Below are positions 1 to 7,626 of a stretch of 10,084 nt of DNA, piece after piece. Below the pieces are notes generated by a model. The model made no database searches and was not told the origin of the DNA. It saw only the letters and a list, made by a program, of their open reading frames with translations. Within the stretch, counting starts at the first letter, position 1. Every line of letters starts with the position of its first letter. The stretch is from NCBI GenBank assembly GCA_019090765.1, contig JAHRVJ010000319.1, forward strand, positions 1-10,084. The letters are read 5' to 3'. Position numbers and translations under genes: made by a program. The stretch comes from Ilumatobacteraceae bacterium (GTDB lineage: Bacteria > Actinomycetota > Acidimicrobiia > Acidimicrobiales > Ilumatobacteraceae).

Positions 1-91
1 TCGGCCCAGTAATCAGCGTGCTCTCGATTCGACGAGAAAACAGCGCGAAACCAACGAATGCAGCCGCGATTACGGCCGGGCCAATTCCCAT
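1..91 (-). CDS. N-terminal fragment of a putative cation:proton antiporter (runs off the left edge)
   Basis: Only the first 30 codons are present. They read from an ATG at 91-89 leftwards and the rest lies outside the window. The start is supported by an AGGGAGG Shine-Dalgarno sequence on the minus strand (107-101), 9 nt upstream. The peptide starts MGIGPAVIAAA, continues as a hydrophobic helix ending in SRRIE, and then reads STLITGP. A first helix, then SRR, then T-x-x-TGP resembles the start of CPA-type Na+/H+ antiporters, which would exchange Na+ or K+ for protons across the inner membrane. The gene diverges from the channel operon, so the two share the 92-208 control region, and a link to ion or osmotic balance is plausible. 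The fragment is too short to see any ion-binding residue. It could be another transporter. Confidence 0.55.
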   Translation of the reverse strand, partial: MGIGPAVIAAAFVGFALFSRRIESTLITGP

Positions 92-152
92 CCGTGGTTT
101 CCTCCCTGCGGCTAGTCATCGGCAGCAAACCAGCCAGCCGCCCCAATCGATC

Positions 153-162
153 GTCTGCAGAC
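153..162. promoter_or_regulatory. 10-bp perfect palindrome in the divergent control region (possible operator)
   Basis: GTCTGCAGAC is a perfect 10-bp inverted repeat. It sits roughly midway in the 117-bp space between the divergent antiporter-like gene and the sensor/channel operon, where a shared regulator could bind. No convincing -35/-10 pair was found on either strand of 92-208. A palindrome this short can occur by chance, so its role is a guess. Confidence 0.2.
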
Positions 163-208
163 CATAGCGCAGCCGGCCAACTTCGATACCGGAAAGGCGC
201 TGCGGACT

Positions 209-2368
209 ATGGTGGCCGCCGTGACCAAAGCGAAGGCGGACGTAGACCCAGAACACAAGCCGCGTCGAATTCGCACGGTCCGAGTATCGATGGCCACACG
301 ACTAGCCGCATCGGTCGTGGCCGTGAGCTTCATCGCGCTGATGATCGCCACCGCTGTGGGGCTCAACTCCGGTCAGGAACTTGGCAAAGACATCTACGAG
401 AACCGGCTCAGATCACTCGAATTCGCGGGCGGATTCGACGTGGCAGCCCAACTCCGGTCGACAATCCGAACCGCGAACTCGCTGGCGGCAAGCCCCCAAG
501 CGGCAGTCGCCTTGGATGTCCTCAGCGATGCCTTCGACGAGCTTTCTGAGCAAGACCTCGATGTGCCTCTCGACGAGATCATCGAAACCTACGAAGATCG
601 CTACCTCGATCCGCTCGCGGCGCTAGACCGGCCCGTCCCGATCCGAGGCTTGCTCAGCGAAGTCGCCGCTGCTACCTATCTGCAATACAAGTACGCAGTC
701 GACCTCGGCGTCATCGACGAACCAAGTTTTGTTGATGACGCGCTCGACGGCACCGACTGGTCCGAATCGCACGCAGTACTCCACCCCGTCTATCGCAATG
801 TGGCGCAGCAACTGGACCTGCTCGACGTATACCTGGTCGAGCCTGACCACAGCAGGGTGGTTTATTCGGTCGCGAAGCGCCCGGACCTCGGTACTGATCT
901 CCAAACTGGGCCCTTCAGCGGATCCGTCCTCGCAAATACGGTCGACCGCGTGATTAGGAACCCGGAGGAAGGAACTGTCATCAGCGACCTGGCGTTCTAT
1001 AACGGGGCCCCAGGCTTGCAAGTCGGGATTGTCGCGTCCCCGGTGATGGATGGAGATGAGTTCGCTGGCGTGGTCGCGCTGATGTACGACGGTCGTGTCT
1101 TCACAGACATCCTGACTGCAAGTTCGGACTGGGACCAGGCCGGTTTCCCAGACACCGGGGACGTTTACATGGTCGGGTTTGATTCAACGACCCGCAGCGA
1201 CCCTCGCCCCTACCTCGAGAACCCGAAGGCCTACTTGGACGCATCGGAGGCTGCCGGTCTGCTGACCGAATCCGAACGGCAGATAATCTCCGCTGACGGG
1301 ACAACTGTGCTGACCCAGCAGATAGTTGGCGCAACATTCCTCGCCGGGATCAACGGCAACGACGAGGTGACCAAGAGACGTTCCCTTACAGGCGAGGACG
1401 TTTTTGGCACCATCGCTCCGGTCCCCATCGAAGGCGTCAGCTGGATGATCGTGTCGGAAATGGGGACCGGCGCAGCCGAAGATGGCCTCGACGACTTCCG
1501 CGACATTCTTATTGCGAGTGTGGCAATCTTCGTAGTGCTGCTCTCGTTCTTCGCTGTCGCATGGGCCAATCGCACGATGCGGCCGGTCCGCGCAATCAGC
1601 GACCGACTGGGCGCCGGTGGACGCGACCACGGCCCGCTCGAACTGCACGAGCGCAGCCCCATTGAACTCCGCCATCTCGCCGCGAGCTTCGAATCGATGT
1701 CGGAAACCCTCGACCAGCAGCAGATAGCTCTCGCCCTTGCCCGCGAAGAACGGCTCAAGGTAATGCGCCGGATGCTCCCTGTCGCTGTCGCCGACCGTAT
1801 TGCGGCGGGCGATCTGCAAACGATCGACGACGTGCCGCAAGCCTCGGTCGCAGTCCTCGTCGTATTGGGTCTCGGGGATCTTGTCCGGTCCGATGACGCC
1901 TCGGGGCTCGAACTCGTCGACAAGATGCTTGCCGACCTCGATGAACTTGCCGAGCAGCATGGCCTCGACCGAGTCAAGGTCGTCGGCGACGCATACTTCG
2001 CCTCTTGCGGGCACGACCGTCCATTCGTCGATCATGCACCGCGGGCGGTGGCCTTCGCCAGGGACGCGCAAGACCTCCTGCTCGACTTGAATCGCGAGGC
2101 CTCGACGCATCTCGACGCAGCCGTTGGCATCCATACCGGGTCAGTAACAGTGGGCATGACCGGAGGCTCCCGGCTGGTGTACGACGTGTGGGGAGAAACC
2201 GTCACTACCGCTCATCACCTGGCGCGGCGGGCCGGCCCGGGCCAGATAATCATCTCCAGCGAAACACGCGACATGCTCCCCCCGACCGTGCCAACCGAGG
2301 AGATCACAGCCGCCGACGGCGTCCACATTTGGAACGTCACCGCAACCACGATGGAGGGACTCACATGA
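209..2368 (+). CDS. Membrane sensor with HAMP and degenerate class III cyclase domain (first of a pair)
   Basis: This 719-aa protein is built as TM1 (about 30-52), an extracytoplasmic sensor (about 54-430), TM2 (about 433-454), a HAMP domain, a cyclase linker (RRMLP at 520-524) and a class III nucleotidyl cyclase-like domain (about 543-700). The sensor looks like a double Cache domain; GDVYMVGFD followed by a TRSDPR motif (317-334) matches the typical second Cache module. In the cyclase domain the base/substrate Lys (K590), second metal Asp (D594 in VGDAY) and adenine-side Asp (D659 in YDVWG) are kept. The first metal Asp position is L553, the transition-state Asn is T666 and the Arg is H670, so catalysis is unlikely. 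The stop overlaps the next start as ATGA. The ATG at 209 follows GGAAAGG (191-197) at a long 11-nt spacing; Met28 at 290 is an alternative start that would still keep TM1. Confidence 0.85.
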   Translation: MVAAVTKAKADVDPEHKPRRIRTVRVSMATRLAASVVAVSFIALMIATAVGLNSGQELGKDIYENRLRSLEFAGGFDVAAQLRSTIRTANSLAASPQAAVALDVLSDAFDELSEQDLDVPLDEIIETYEDRYLDPLAALDRPVPIRGLLSEVAAATYLQYKYAVDLGVIDEPSFVDDALDGTDWSESHAVLHPVYRNVAQQLDLLDVYLVEPDHSRVVYSVAKRPDLGTDLQTGPFSGSVLANTVDRVIRNPEEGTVISDLAFYNGAPGLQVGIVASPVMDGDEFAGVVALMYDGRVFTDILTASSDWDQAGFPDTGDVYMVGFDSTTRSDPRPYLENPKAYLDASEAAGLLTESERQIISADGTTVLTQQIVGATFLAGINGNDEVTKRRSLTGEDVFGTIAPVPIEGVSWMIVSEMGTGAAEDGLDDFRDILIASVAIFVVLLSFFAVAWANRTMRPVRAISDRLGAGGRDHGPLELHERSPIELRHLAASFESMSETLDQQQIALALAREERLKVMRRMLPVAVADRIAAGDLQTIDDVPQASVAVLVVLGLGDLVRSDDASGLELVDKMLADLDELAEQHGLDRVKVVGDAYFASCGHDRPFVDHAPRAVAFARDAQDLLLDLNREASTHLDAAVGIHTGSVTVGMTGGSRLVYDVWGETVTTAHHLARRAGPGQIIISSETRDMLPPTVPTEEITAADGVHIWNVTATTMEGLT
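2353..2358 (+). promoter_or_regulatory. Ribosome binding site fixing the channel gene start
   Basis: GGAGGG lies 6 nt before the ATG at 2365, inside the last codons of the preceding sensor gene. It picks this start over an open frame reaching back to 2005, whose first 120 codons only shadow the cyclase gene. Confidence 0.75.
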
Positions 2369-3855
2369 TCAGCTCAGGCCTGATCTGGGCAGCCGTCGTA
2401 ATTATGATCGTCCCGCTTGCAGTAATTGCCGCATCGGAAGCCGACGAGCGCTTGAGACAACGCGAGTCGGTGCTCCGCGGAGCACTCAGCATGCTCCGAA
2501 TGTGGGCGCTCCCATTCTTTGCCATCTGGGCAATTCTGGTTCCTGTTCTCTCGCTCGACGATGAATCTGCTGCGGTCCGTATCGCTACAACAGGTTTGAT
2601 CTTGGCGCTGGCGATTACTGCGCAACGCGTGCTGCGAGTGATCATCAACCGGATTCGACACCGCCCAACGACAGACGAGCGCGGGTCCGTCCCCCAGTTG
2701 TTGCTAGCACTGCCCCGTATCGCCATTGTCTTGTTCACAATGGGATTCCTGCTCGGCGGAGTCTGGGGCATCGACCTATCGGCGGTCTTGACCACGCTCG
2801 GCGTCACCTCGTTGGTTGTCTCTTTCGCGCTCCAAGACACTCTCAGCGGTCTCGCATCGGGCATGCTGCTACTCAGCGACCAGCCCTTTCAGCCGGGCGA
2901 CTGGATCAGCGCCGGCGACAACGAAGGCATCGTGGTCGACATCAACTGGCGCACATCGCGAATCCGCACGCGCAATGGTGACGTCATCGTGGTTCCCAAT
3001 AGCGAACTCGCCGGAGCCAGCGTGACCAACTTCTCGTCGCCCGAGCCTCTCCACAGAGTTGTTGTTCCAATCCAGGTCGCCTACGCCAATCCACCGACCA
3101 CCGCTAAAGAGATGCTCCTCGACGCGGCGCGTGGCACCGCTGGTGTGCTGGCAGATCCACCTCCTAACGTTCGCGTGGTCGCGATCGATGATCCGTTGAT
3201 GGCTTACGAAGTTGATCTATGGGTCACGGACTACGCCATCGTCCCACGCGTGCTGAGCGACTTCGGATCCCTTGTGTGGTATCAGAGCCATCGCCATAAC
3301 GTTCCCCTTCCAAGCCCGGCTCAAGACCTTTTCTTGCACGACGCCGCTCTCGCTGATGATGGGGGTCGCCCAGACCCCAGCGAAATCCGATCCGGACTCC
3401 AGCAATCGCCGTTACTCGGCCTCCTTAGCGACGACGAGGTCGACCGAATCGTCCCCGAGACCAGAGCCGACCGTTATTCCATTGGCGAGCTGATGATCGA
3501 CTCCCGCGCGGTGCGGCGCGATCTGATGGTGCTCGTCGAGGGAAGAGCACTTGTGAATCTGATCGAGCCTGGGTTCGACGACGTCGTAATCGGCGAGATC
3601 AATGCTGGAGAGACGATCGGGCTCCTTGAAGGCCAACGTGGTGACTCACGCATGCTCGGCGTGCGCGCCGTTACCGACTGCGAAGTGCTCGTCATCGGTG
3701 CCGATGCGGCATCCGAGATCGGCAGTCGCAATGCCGAATTGGCAGCTGCCTTCAATCGGATGAGCGCCATTCGGCGTCGACGAGTCGACCGTGTAGTCAC
3801 AGCTCGGACTACCGACGAACCAAGTCACGATGACGAGCCCGGGAGCACATCATGA
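2365..3855 (+). CDS. MscS-family channel with C-terminal cyclic-nucleotide-binding-like domain (bCNG type)
   Basis: This 496-aa inner-membrane channel has about five hydrophobic segments in residues 2-165. It then has the MscS pore helix and its exit (FALQDTLSGLASG at 154-166, then QPFQPGDW), the MscS beta domain (NGDVIVVPNSEL) and the alpha/beta cage. A cyclic-nucleotide-binding-like domain follows at about 350-470, starting LLGLLSDDE. MscS channels release ions under membrane tension; in the bCNG subgroup ligand binding at the C-terminal domain gates the pore. In the phosphate-binding cassette (415-435) the Arg (R429) is kept, but the usual FGE motif reads IGL, so the ribose-contacting Glu is replaced by L420. 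The gene overlaps both neighbours by ATGA. Lying between two sensor pseudocyclases, it is the likely output of the operon. The fold is a confident call; the ligand is unknown. Confidence 0.88.
   Translation: MISSGLIWAAVVIMIVPLAVIAASEADERLRQRESVLRGALSMLRMWALPFFAIWAILVPVLSLDDESAAVRIATTGLILALAITAQRVLRVIINRIRHRPTTDERGSVPQLLLALPRIAIVLFTMGFLLGGVWGIDLSAVLTTLGVTSLVVSFALQDTLSGLASGMLLLSDQPFQPGDWISAGDNEGIVVDINWRTSRIRTRNGDVIVVPNSELAGASVTNFSSPEPLHRVVVPIQVAYANPPTTAKEMLLDAARGTAGVLADPPPNVRVVAIDDPLMAYEVDLWVTDYAIVPRVLSDFGSLVWYQSHRHNVPLPSPAQDLFLHDAALADDGGRPDPSEIRSGLQQSPLLGLLSDDEVDRIVPETRADRYSIGELMIDSRAVRRDLMVLVEGRALVNLIEPGFDDVVIGEINAGETIGLLEGQRGDSRMLGVRAVTDCEVLVIGADAASEIGSRNAELAAAFNRMSAIRRRRVDRVVTARTTDEPSHDDEPGSTS
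3841..3845 (+). promoter_or_regulatory. Ribosome binding site of the second sensor gene
   Basis: GGGAG lies 6 nt before the ATG at 3852, inside the 3' end of the channel gene. With the ATGA stop/start overlap it suggests translational coupling. Confidence 0.55.
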
Positions 3856-5960
3856 TCGGCCGCAAAGGGCCACGGCCCCCGCGTCGTCTCCGAAGGCAGA
3901 TCGCAGGAACGTTGGTGGCCACCGCGCTCCTCGCAGTTTCTCTCTTTGGCACATTGAATTTCTTCGCCGCCTCGCAGCTGCTTCGCGAAGGAACAGAAGA
4001 CCAAGTCGCCAGCGTCGCTCAGGCGCGGGCGCGCACAATCGAGGCCAGCACCGGCAACCTGCTGGCCGAAGTATCGGCGATGGCAGCAGACCTTGGAGTC
4101 ACCACCGCGCTAGAGGACTTCATCAGCGCCTACGACGAACTTCAAACTCAGCCCCTCGACCCCGAACAGCTTGCAACGCTCGACGAGTCCTACGCCACCG
4201 AAGTCATCGAGCCGCTGAACGCTGCGGGGCTAGGCCCGGTCACAGTCGAAGAACTGCGGCCAGCTTCAACCGCAGGTCAATACGTCCAATACCACTATTC
4301 CCTCTCCCCCAAAGACGAAGACGGCCGCAGTCAACCCCCCACCGATGCGGGCGATGGCTCCACCTACAGCGAGGTCAACAGCGAATATTCCGAGTTCCTG
4401 TCGACCCTTGCTGAAAGCGTCGGCCAGGGCGACCTCATGCTCATTTCCGCCGACACAGGCGAGGTCGTCTATACCGTCGACAAGCAAATCGATGTGGGCA
4501 CCAATCTGCTCGACGGCCCATACGACGAGAGCGCCCTCGCGATTGCGGCGCGCGACCGTCTTCCCAACGTTAAGGCAGGCGAAGCGCTCCTGACCAACTT
4601 TGATATTTACATTCCGGGCGGAGGCAAGCCTGTGCTATTCGCATTGGCGACAGTTCGCAGCGGAAGTGAGGTGATCGGTGTACTGGCGCTAGAGGTTCCA
4701 GTCGAGGCGCTCAACGGCATCACCACCGCCGACGGCAACTGGGAAGAGGTTGGCCTGGGCAGTGGAGAAAGCTATGTCGTCGCGGCCGACCTCGTCCTTC
4801 AGAGCGAGAGTCGTCTCTGGATCGAGGATCCGGAGAAATACCTTCGCGATGTCGACGAACCTGAGCTAGCAGATTTCATCGAGGCCTTCGACTCACCAGT
4901 CGGAATCCAAATCGTCGATACAGTCGCAGTACAGGAAGCGCTCGACGAAGGCAGCTTCGTCGGGTCAACCAAGAACTACCTCGGCCAGGAAACGTTCACC
5001 TCCTCCAACGAGATCAGTATCCCCGGAGTGCAATGGGTGGTCGTGACCGATGTCCCACTGACCGACGTAAGCGACCCCTTGTACGACTACCTGTGGAAGA
5101 TTGCCCTAGTCCTCCTGCTCGTCCTCCCAGCTTCGGCAGCGGTCGGATTCTGGCTCGCGAAACGGCTCACGAAGCCAATCGCTCCCGCCGTCGAAGCTGC
5201 ACTCGCAGTTGCTGAGGGCGAGCGCGACCCAGATCTACCACCGCTCGGCAACGACGAGTTTGGCGACCTCGGTCGACGGCTCAGGAGAATGGCCGCCGAA
5301 CTAGGCAAGCAAGAGGCGGCACTCGCCCAAGAATACGAAGACACCCGCCAATTGATGATGGCGGTGCTCCCACCCCATCTTGTTGAATCCACTGGTGAGC
5401 TCACCGGTACCGGTGCTGGCGCAGACGTTGCAACGGTCGTGGCAATCAGCGTCGACACCGGCAAGAGCGGTCCAGAAACCGACGACAGTGAGCTGGTTGA
5501 ATCACTAGCCACTGTGGCGCAATTCGCCGAGGATCTCGCCGCAGAGAACTCCATGGAACGAGTTCGAGTCGCAGCCGATCGCTACTTGTTCTTAGCTGGC
5601 GCTGGGCACGACGACGATGGCGCCGCTAACGCCCTCGAATTCTCCGCGGCGCTGGCGACCAAGGTGCGCTCTTTCAACGAGACCAGCGATCACCATTTCA
5701 CCCTTCATGTTGGGCTGTCGACTGGGGCAGTTGCCACGGGTGTGCTCGGCTCAGGCGCCCTGACGTTCGGCGCCTGGGGCGACCCGGTGCGTCGAGCCCT
5801 AGCGATCGGCGCCCTATCGAAGGGTGAGGAGATCTTGGTCGATTCTTCAACGGCCGCCGCGGCCTCAGATTCTTGGGTGATGAACTCCGCCAACCACATC
5901 GTTGATCTCAACGATGAACCGATGCGGCTGTTCACTCTTCAGCTTGAAACTGCGACCTGA
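3852..5960 (+). CDS. Membrane sensor with HAMP and strongly degenerate class III cyclase domain (second of a pair)
   Basis: This 702-aa protein repeats the layout of the first sensor: a basic N-terminus, TM1 (about 17-41), an extracytoplasmic Cache-like domain (about 42-412), TM2 (417-437), HAMP, the linker MMAVLPPHL (502-510) and a cyclase-like domain (about 524-690). Motifs shared with its paralogue include a tyrosine-rich QYVQYHY, DTGEVVYTV followed by GTNLLDGPY, and GSGESYVV with SESR (303-321). The catalytic set is more eroded than in the first protein. The first metal Asp position is S533, the Lys is R572, the adenine-side Asp is G640 in FGAWGD, the Asn is R647 and the Arg is A651; only the second metal Asp (D576) remains. 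It is probably a nucleotide-binding or purely structural signalling domain. The gene ends 8 nt from a convergent gene. Confidence 0.85.
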   Translation: MIGRKGPRPPRRLRRQIAGTLVATALLAVSLFGTLNFFAASQLLREGTEDQVASVAQARARTIEASTGNLLAEVSAMAADLGVTTALEDFISAYDELQTQPLDPEQLATLDESYATEVIEPLNAAGLGPVTVEELRPASTAGQYVQYHYSLSPKDEDGRSQPPTDAGDGSTYSEVNSEYSEFLSTLAESVGQGDLMLISADTGEVVYTVDKQIDVGTNLLDGPYDESALAIAARDRLPNVKAGEALLTNFDIYIPGGGKPVLFALATVRSGSEVIGVLALEVPVEALNGITTADGNWEEVGLGSGESYVVAADLVLQSESRLWIEDPEKYLRDVDEPELADFIEAFDSPVGIQIVDTVAVQEALDEGSFVGSTKNYLGQETFTSSNEISIPGVQWVVVTDVPLTDVSDPLYDYLWKIALVLLLVLPASAAVGFWLAKRLTKPIAPAVEAALAVAEGERDPDLPPLGNDEFGDLGRRLRRMAAELGKQEAALAQEYEDTRQLMMAVLPPHLVESTGELTGTGAGADVATVVAISVDTGKSGPETDDSELVESLATVAQFAEDLAAENSMERVRVAADRYLFLAGAGHDDDGAANALEFSAALATKVRSFNETSDHHFTLHVGLSTGAVATGVLGSGALTFGAWGDPVRRALAIGALSKGEEILVDSSTAAAASDSWVMNSANHIVDLNDEPMRLFTLQLETAT

Positions 5961-5968
5961 TTTCTACT

Positions 5969-7210
5969 TCAGGGGTCGGCCACCAAGTCGGGCTTCGCCT
6001 TGCCGAAGTGCGCATCGGGGAACTCTCGAACAGTGCGTCGCCGAAAGACCTCGACGCCAACAATGAAGAGCGAGATGAATACCAGCGCCGGACCCCAGCG
6101 CCTGAAATCAAATCCCGGGTAGACCGACAAGAACAGGTAGAGCGCCGCCAGCGCCACTAGCCAAGCCAAGCCGACACGACGGAGCAGGGGAGCGAGGGCC
6201 CGACGCGTGGCCAGGGCGGCCTTCGATTTGTCGCTCAGAATCGCATAGATCGCGATCAGCACCCCGATGGCGATCGCCGACCACGCGAGGTCTTGGAGTA
6301 CCCCGGTTGCGATTAGCGCCACCGAACGTACCGGGTCCTCAGCCGCCTCGATCTCCGCGAGATAGCTCACCGCGATTCCCACACCGGCACGCCTCAACAG
6401 CAGCAACGACACGCCGCTCACTGCAATCGCCCAGCCCACATTGCGGAGCGCAAGCATGCGGCGACTCTTGTCGGCCACCATGACCGCCCCGACGTACATC
6501 GCAACCACTATGACAAACAACAACGAGCTGGCCCACTCAACAAGGCGGACCGCGTTCTGGGATGCCTCGAGATTGTCTGATTCGATAAGCACGATCTGTC
6601 CGGCATCGTCTGGGATGTTCTCAATCAGATTGCTGGGTAGTCCAAGTTCAGACGCTAGTTGGCGCACAAGTTGCCCCAGTTCAAGCGTTACCGCGCCATC
6701 CCCGGTGGAAACCAAATCCCCCTCATCGCGCAGGATCGCGACCATGGTCGAGTGCGCCTTCTCGTTCGCGGTGTTCCAAATATCACGTGCGATTTGCGTG
6801 TCGAGCAGTCGATCAACACCTTCTGTCGCTGGGCCGCGCAGCGCCGCCGATAGCACCCCTGCAAGCCCTGAGAAGTCCTCAGGAAGTCGCTCTTCCAGCC
6901 CGCTGCTGACATCGACCGCTTCGTAAACCTGATCTACAAGGAAGACCGAAATTGCGCCACGAACGTGATCGTCGGCGAGCAGTTCGTCGCTCGCCTCTAC
7001 CCACGACTCGGTGTCGAGCAGCTGCCGCTGAAGCCAGACGTTGAACCCGGAGAAAACAGCGATGAGCGACGCCAAGATAATGAGTAACCAGACAAGCCAG
7101 CCGCGTTCATCGCTGTCCATAACATCTGAATCCGCAGCGGCGCTTTTCTCCGAGGTAGCGGTCGGTTCTTCGTCAGCCAGAGCAGCGGCAGATTTCGAGT
7201 TGTTTTCCAC
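5969..7210 (-). CDS. Six-TM integral membrane protein of unknown function
   Basis: This 413-aa protein starts at a GTG (7210-7208). A polar, Ala/Glu-rich cytoplasmic tail (1-36) precedes TM1 (38-57). A soluble loop of about 165 residues (60-225), probably extracytoplasmic, begins LLDTESWVEASDELL. Five more TM segments follow (about 227-246, 257-273, 303-323, 348-363, 374-390) and a short basic tail. The stretch 'LDTESWV', then a span like 'DDHVRGAISVFLVDQVY', recalls a large group of uncharacterised actinobacterial membrane proteins; no enzyme motif was seen. The start lies 17 nt after the stop of the SHOCT gene with only a weak AGGCG upstream, so it is probably co-transcribed and perhaps translated by re-initiation. 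Its role is unknown. Confidence 0.8.
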   Translation of the reverse strand: MENNSKSAAALADEEPTATSEKSAAADSDVMDSDERGWLVWLLIILASLIAVFSGFNVWLQRQLLDTESWVEASDELLADDHVRGAISVFLVDQVYEAVDVSSGLEERLPEDFSGLAGVLSAALRGPATEGVDRLLDTQIARDIWNTANEKAHSTMVAILRDEGDLVSTGDGAVTLELGQLVRQLASELGLPSNLIENIPDDAGQIVLIESDNLEASQNAVRLVEWASSLLFVIVVAMYVGAVMVADKSRRMLALRNVGWAIAVSGVSLLLLRRAGVGIAVSYLAEIEAAEDPVRSVALIATGVLQDLAWSAIAIGVLIAIYAILSDKSKAALATRRALAPLLRRVGLAWLVALAALYLFLSVYPGFDFRRWGPALVFISLFIVGVEVFRRRTVREFPDAHFGKAKPDLVADP

Positions 7211-7227
7211 CGCCTGAGACTAGTTGT

Positions 7228-7587
7228 TCAAGCGCCAATCAATTTTGCCTTTGCGGCGCTGAACTCGGCATCGGTCAGCACGCCGGCGGCCTTGAGGTCA
7301 GCCAGCTTGCTGAGCTGACCCATCAGATCGTCTCCACCAGTTGCAGCAGGCTGCGCCACGGCCGGCGCCTGCTGCGTCTTGAGCTGGTCCATCTGCCGCT
7401 GCATGTCATCCATCTCACGCTGCGATTCATATGCAGCTTGATTCGCGGCTTGCTGGTCGGCGCTGTCTTGCTCCTTACCGGCCCGGCGTCTTCGCATGCC
7501 GCCCGATACTGCAGTCGCAGTGCCGGCAACGACTGCCGTCCGTGCCATCGTGCCAACAACTCCTGGGCGTCCCATCCGTCGTCGCAT
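7228..7587 (-). CDS. Small SHOCT-domain protein
   Basis: This 119-aa protein has an Arg-rich N-terminus (MRRRMGRPG) and a short glycine/alanine hydrophobic stretch (about 9-30) closed by MRRRR. A Gln-rich, probably coiled-coil segment (about 40-72) follows, then a Pro/Ala linker and a SHOCT domain (90-117, QLSKLADLKAAGVLTDAEF). SHOCT domains are short C-terminal helices thought to mediate oligomerisation. The N-terminal stretch could associate with the membrane. AAGGAGA sits 6 nt before the ATG, a clear start. The gene lies 39 nt after the DUF6325-type gene and 17 nt before the membrane protein gene, so the three look like one operon. Its tail closely matches that of the plus-strand SHOCT protein at 8221. 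Confidence 0.82.
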   Translation of the reverse strand: MRRRMGRPGVVGTMARTAVVAGTATAVSGGMRRRRAGKEQDSADQQAANQAAYESQREMDDMQRQMDQLKTQQAPAVAQPAATGGDDLMGQLSKLADLKAAGVLTDAEFSAAKAKLIGA

Positions 7588-7626
7588 AATCGTTCTCCTT
7601 GTAGTACTCGTTGTCTGGATTCTGTT

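Noticed and set aside
58..549. Open frame on the plus strand with an early ATG at 58
   Set aside because: Its product is Arg/Ser/Gly-rich without domain features and overlaps both the antiporter-like start and the sensor gene, whose frame carries a clear TM and Cache-like sequence.
1184..2134. Long (316-codon) open frame on the minus strand
   Set aside because: It lies wholly inside the sensor/cyclase gene, has no recognisable domain and reads as low-complexity antisense of GC-rich coding sequence.
2005..2364. N-terminal extension of the channel gene
   Set aside because: The extension overlaps the cyclase domain in another frame and is Arg-rich; the ATG at 2365 has a good ribosome site and begins directly with a TM segment.
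2365..3855. Simple cAMP-gated channel fed by two active adenylate cyclases
   Set aside because: The expected metal Asp, Asn and Arg are missing from both cyclase domains and the channel pocket lacks its Glu, so the textbook reading is not supported.
5970..5978. AGGGGTCGG near the convergent gene ends, resembling half of the REP core
   Set aside because: No matching second arm GACCCC is found within hairpin distance, and it lies in coding sequence; probably chance.
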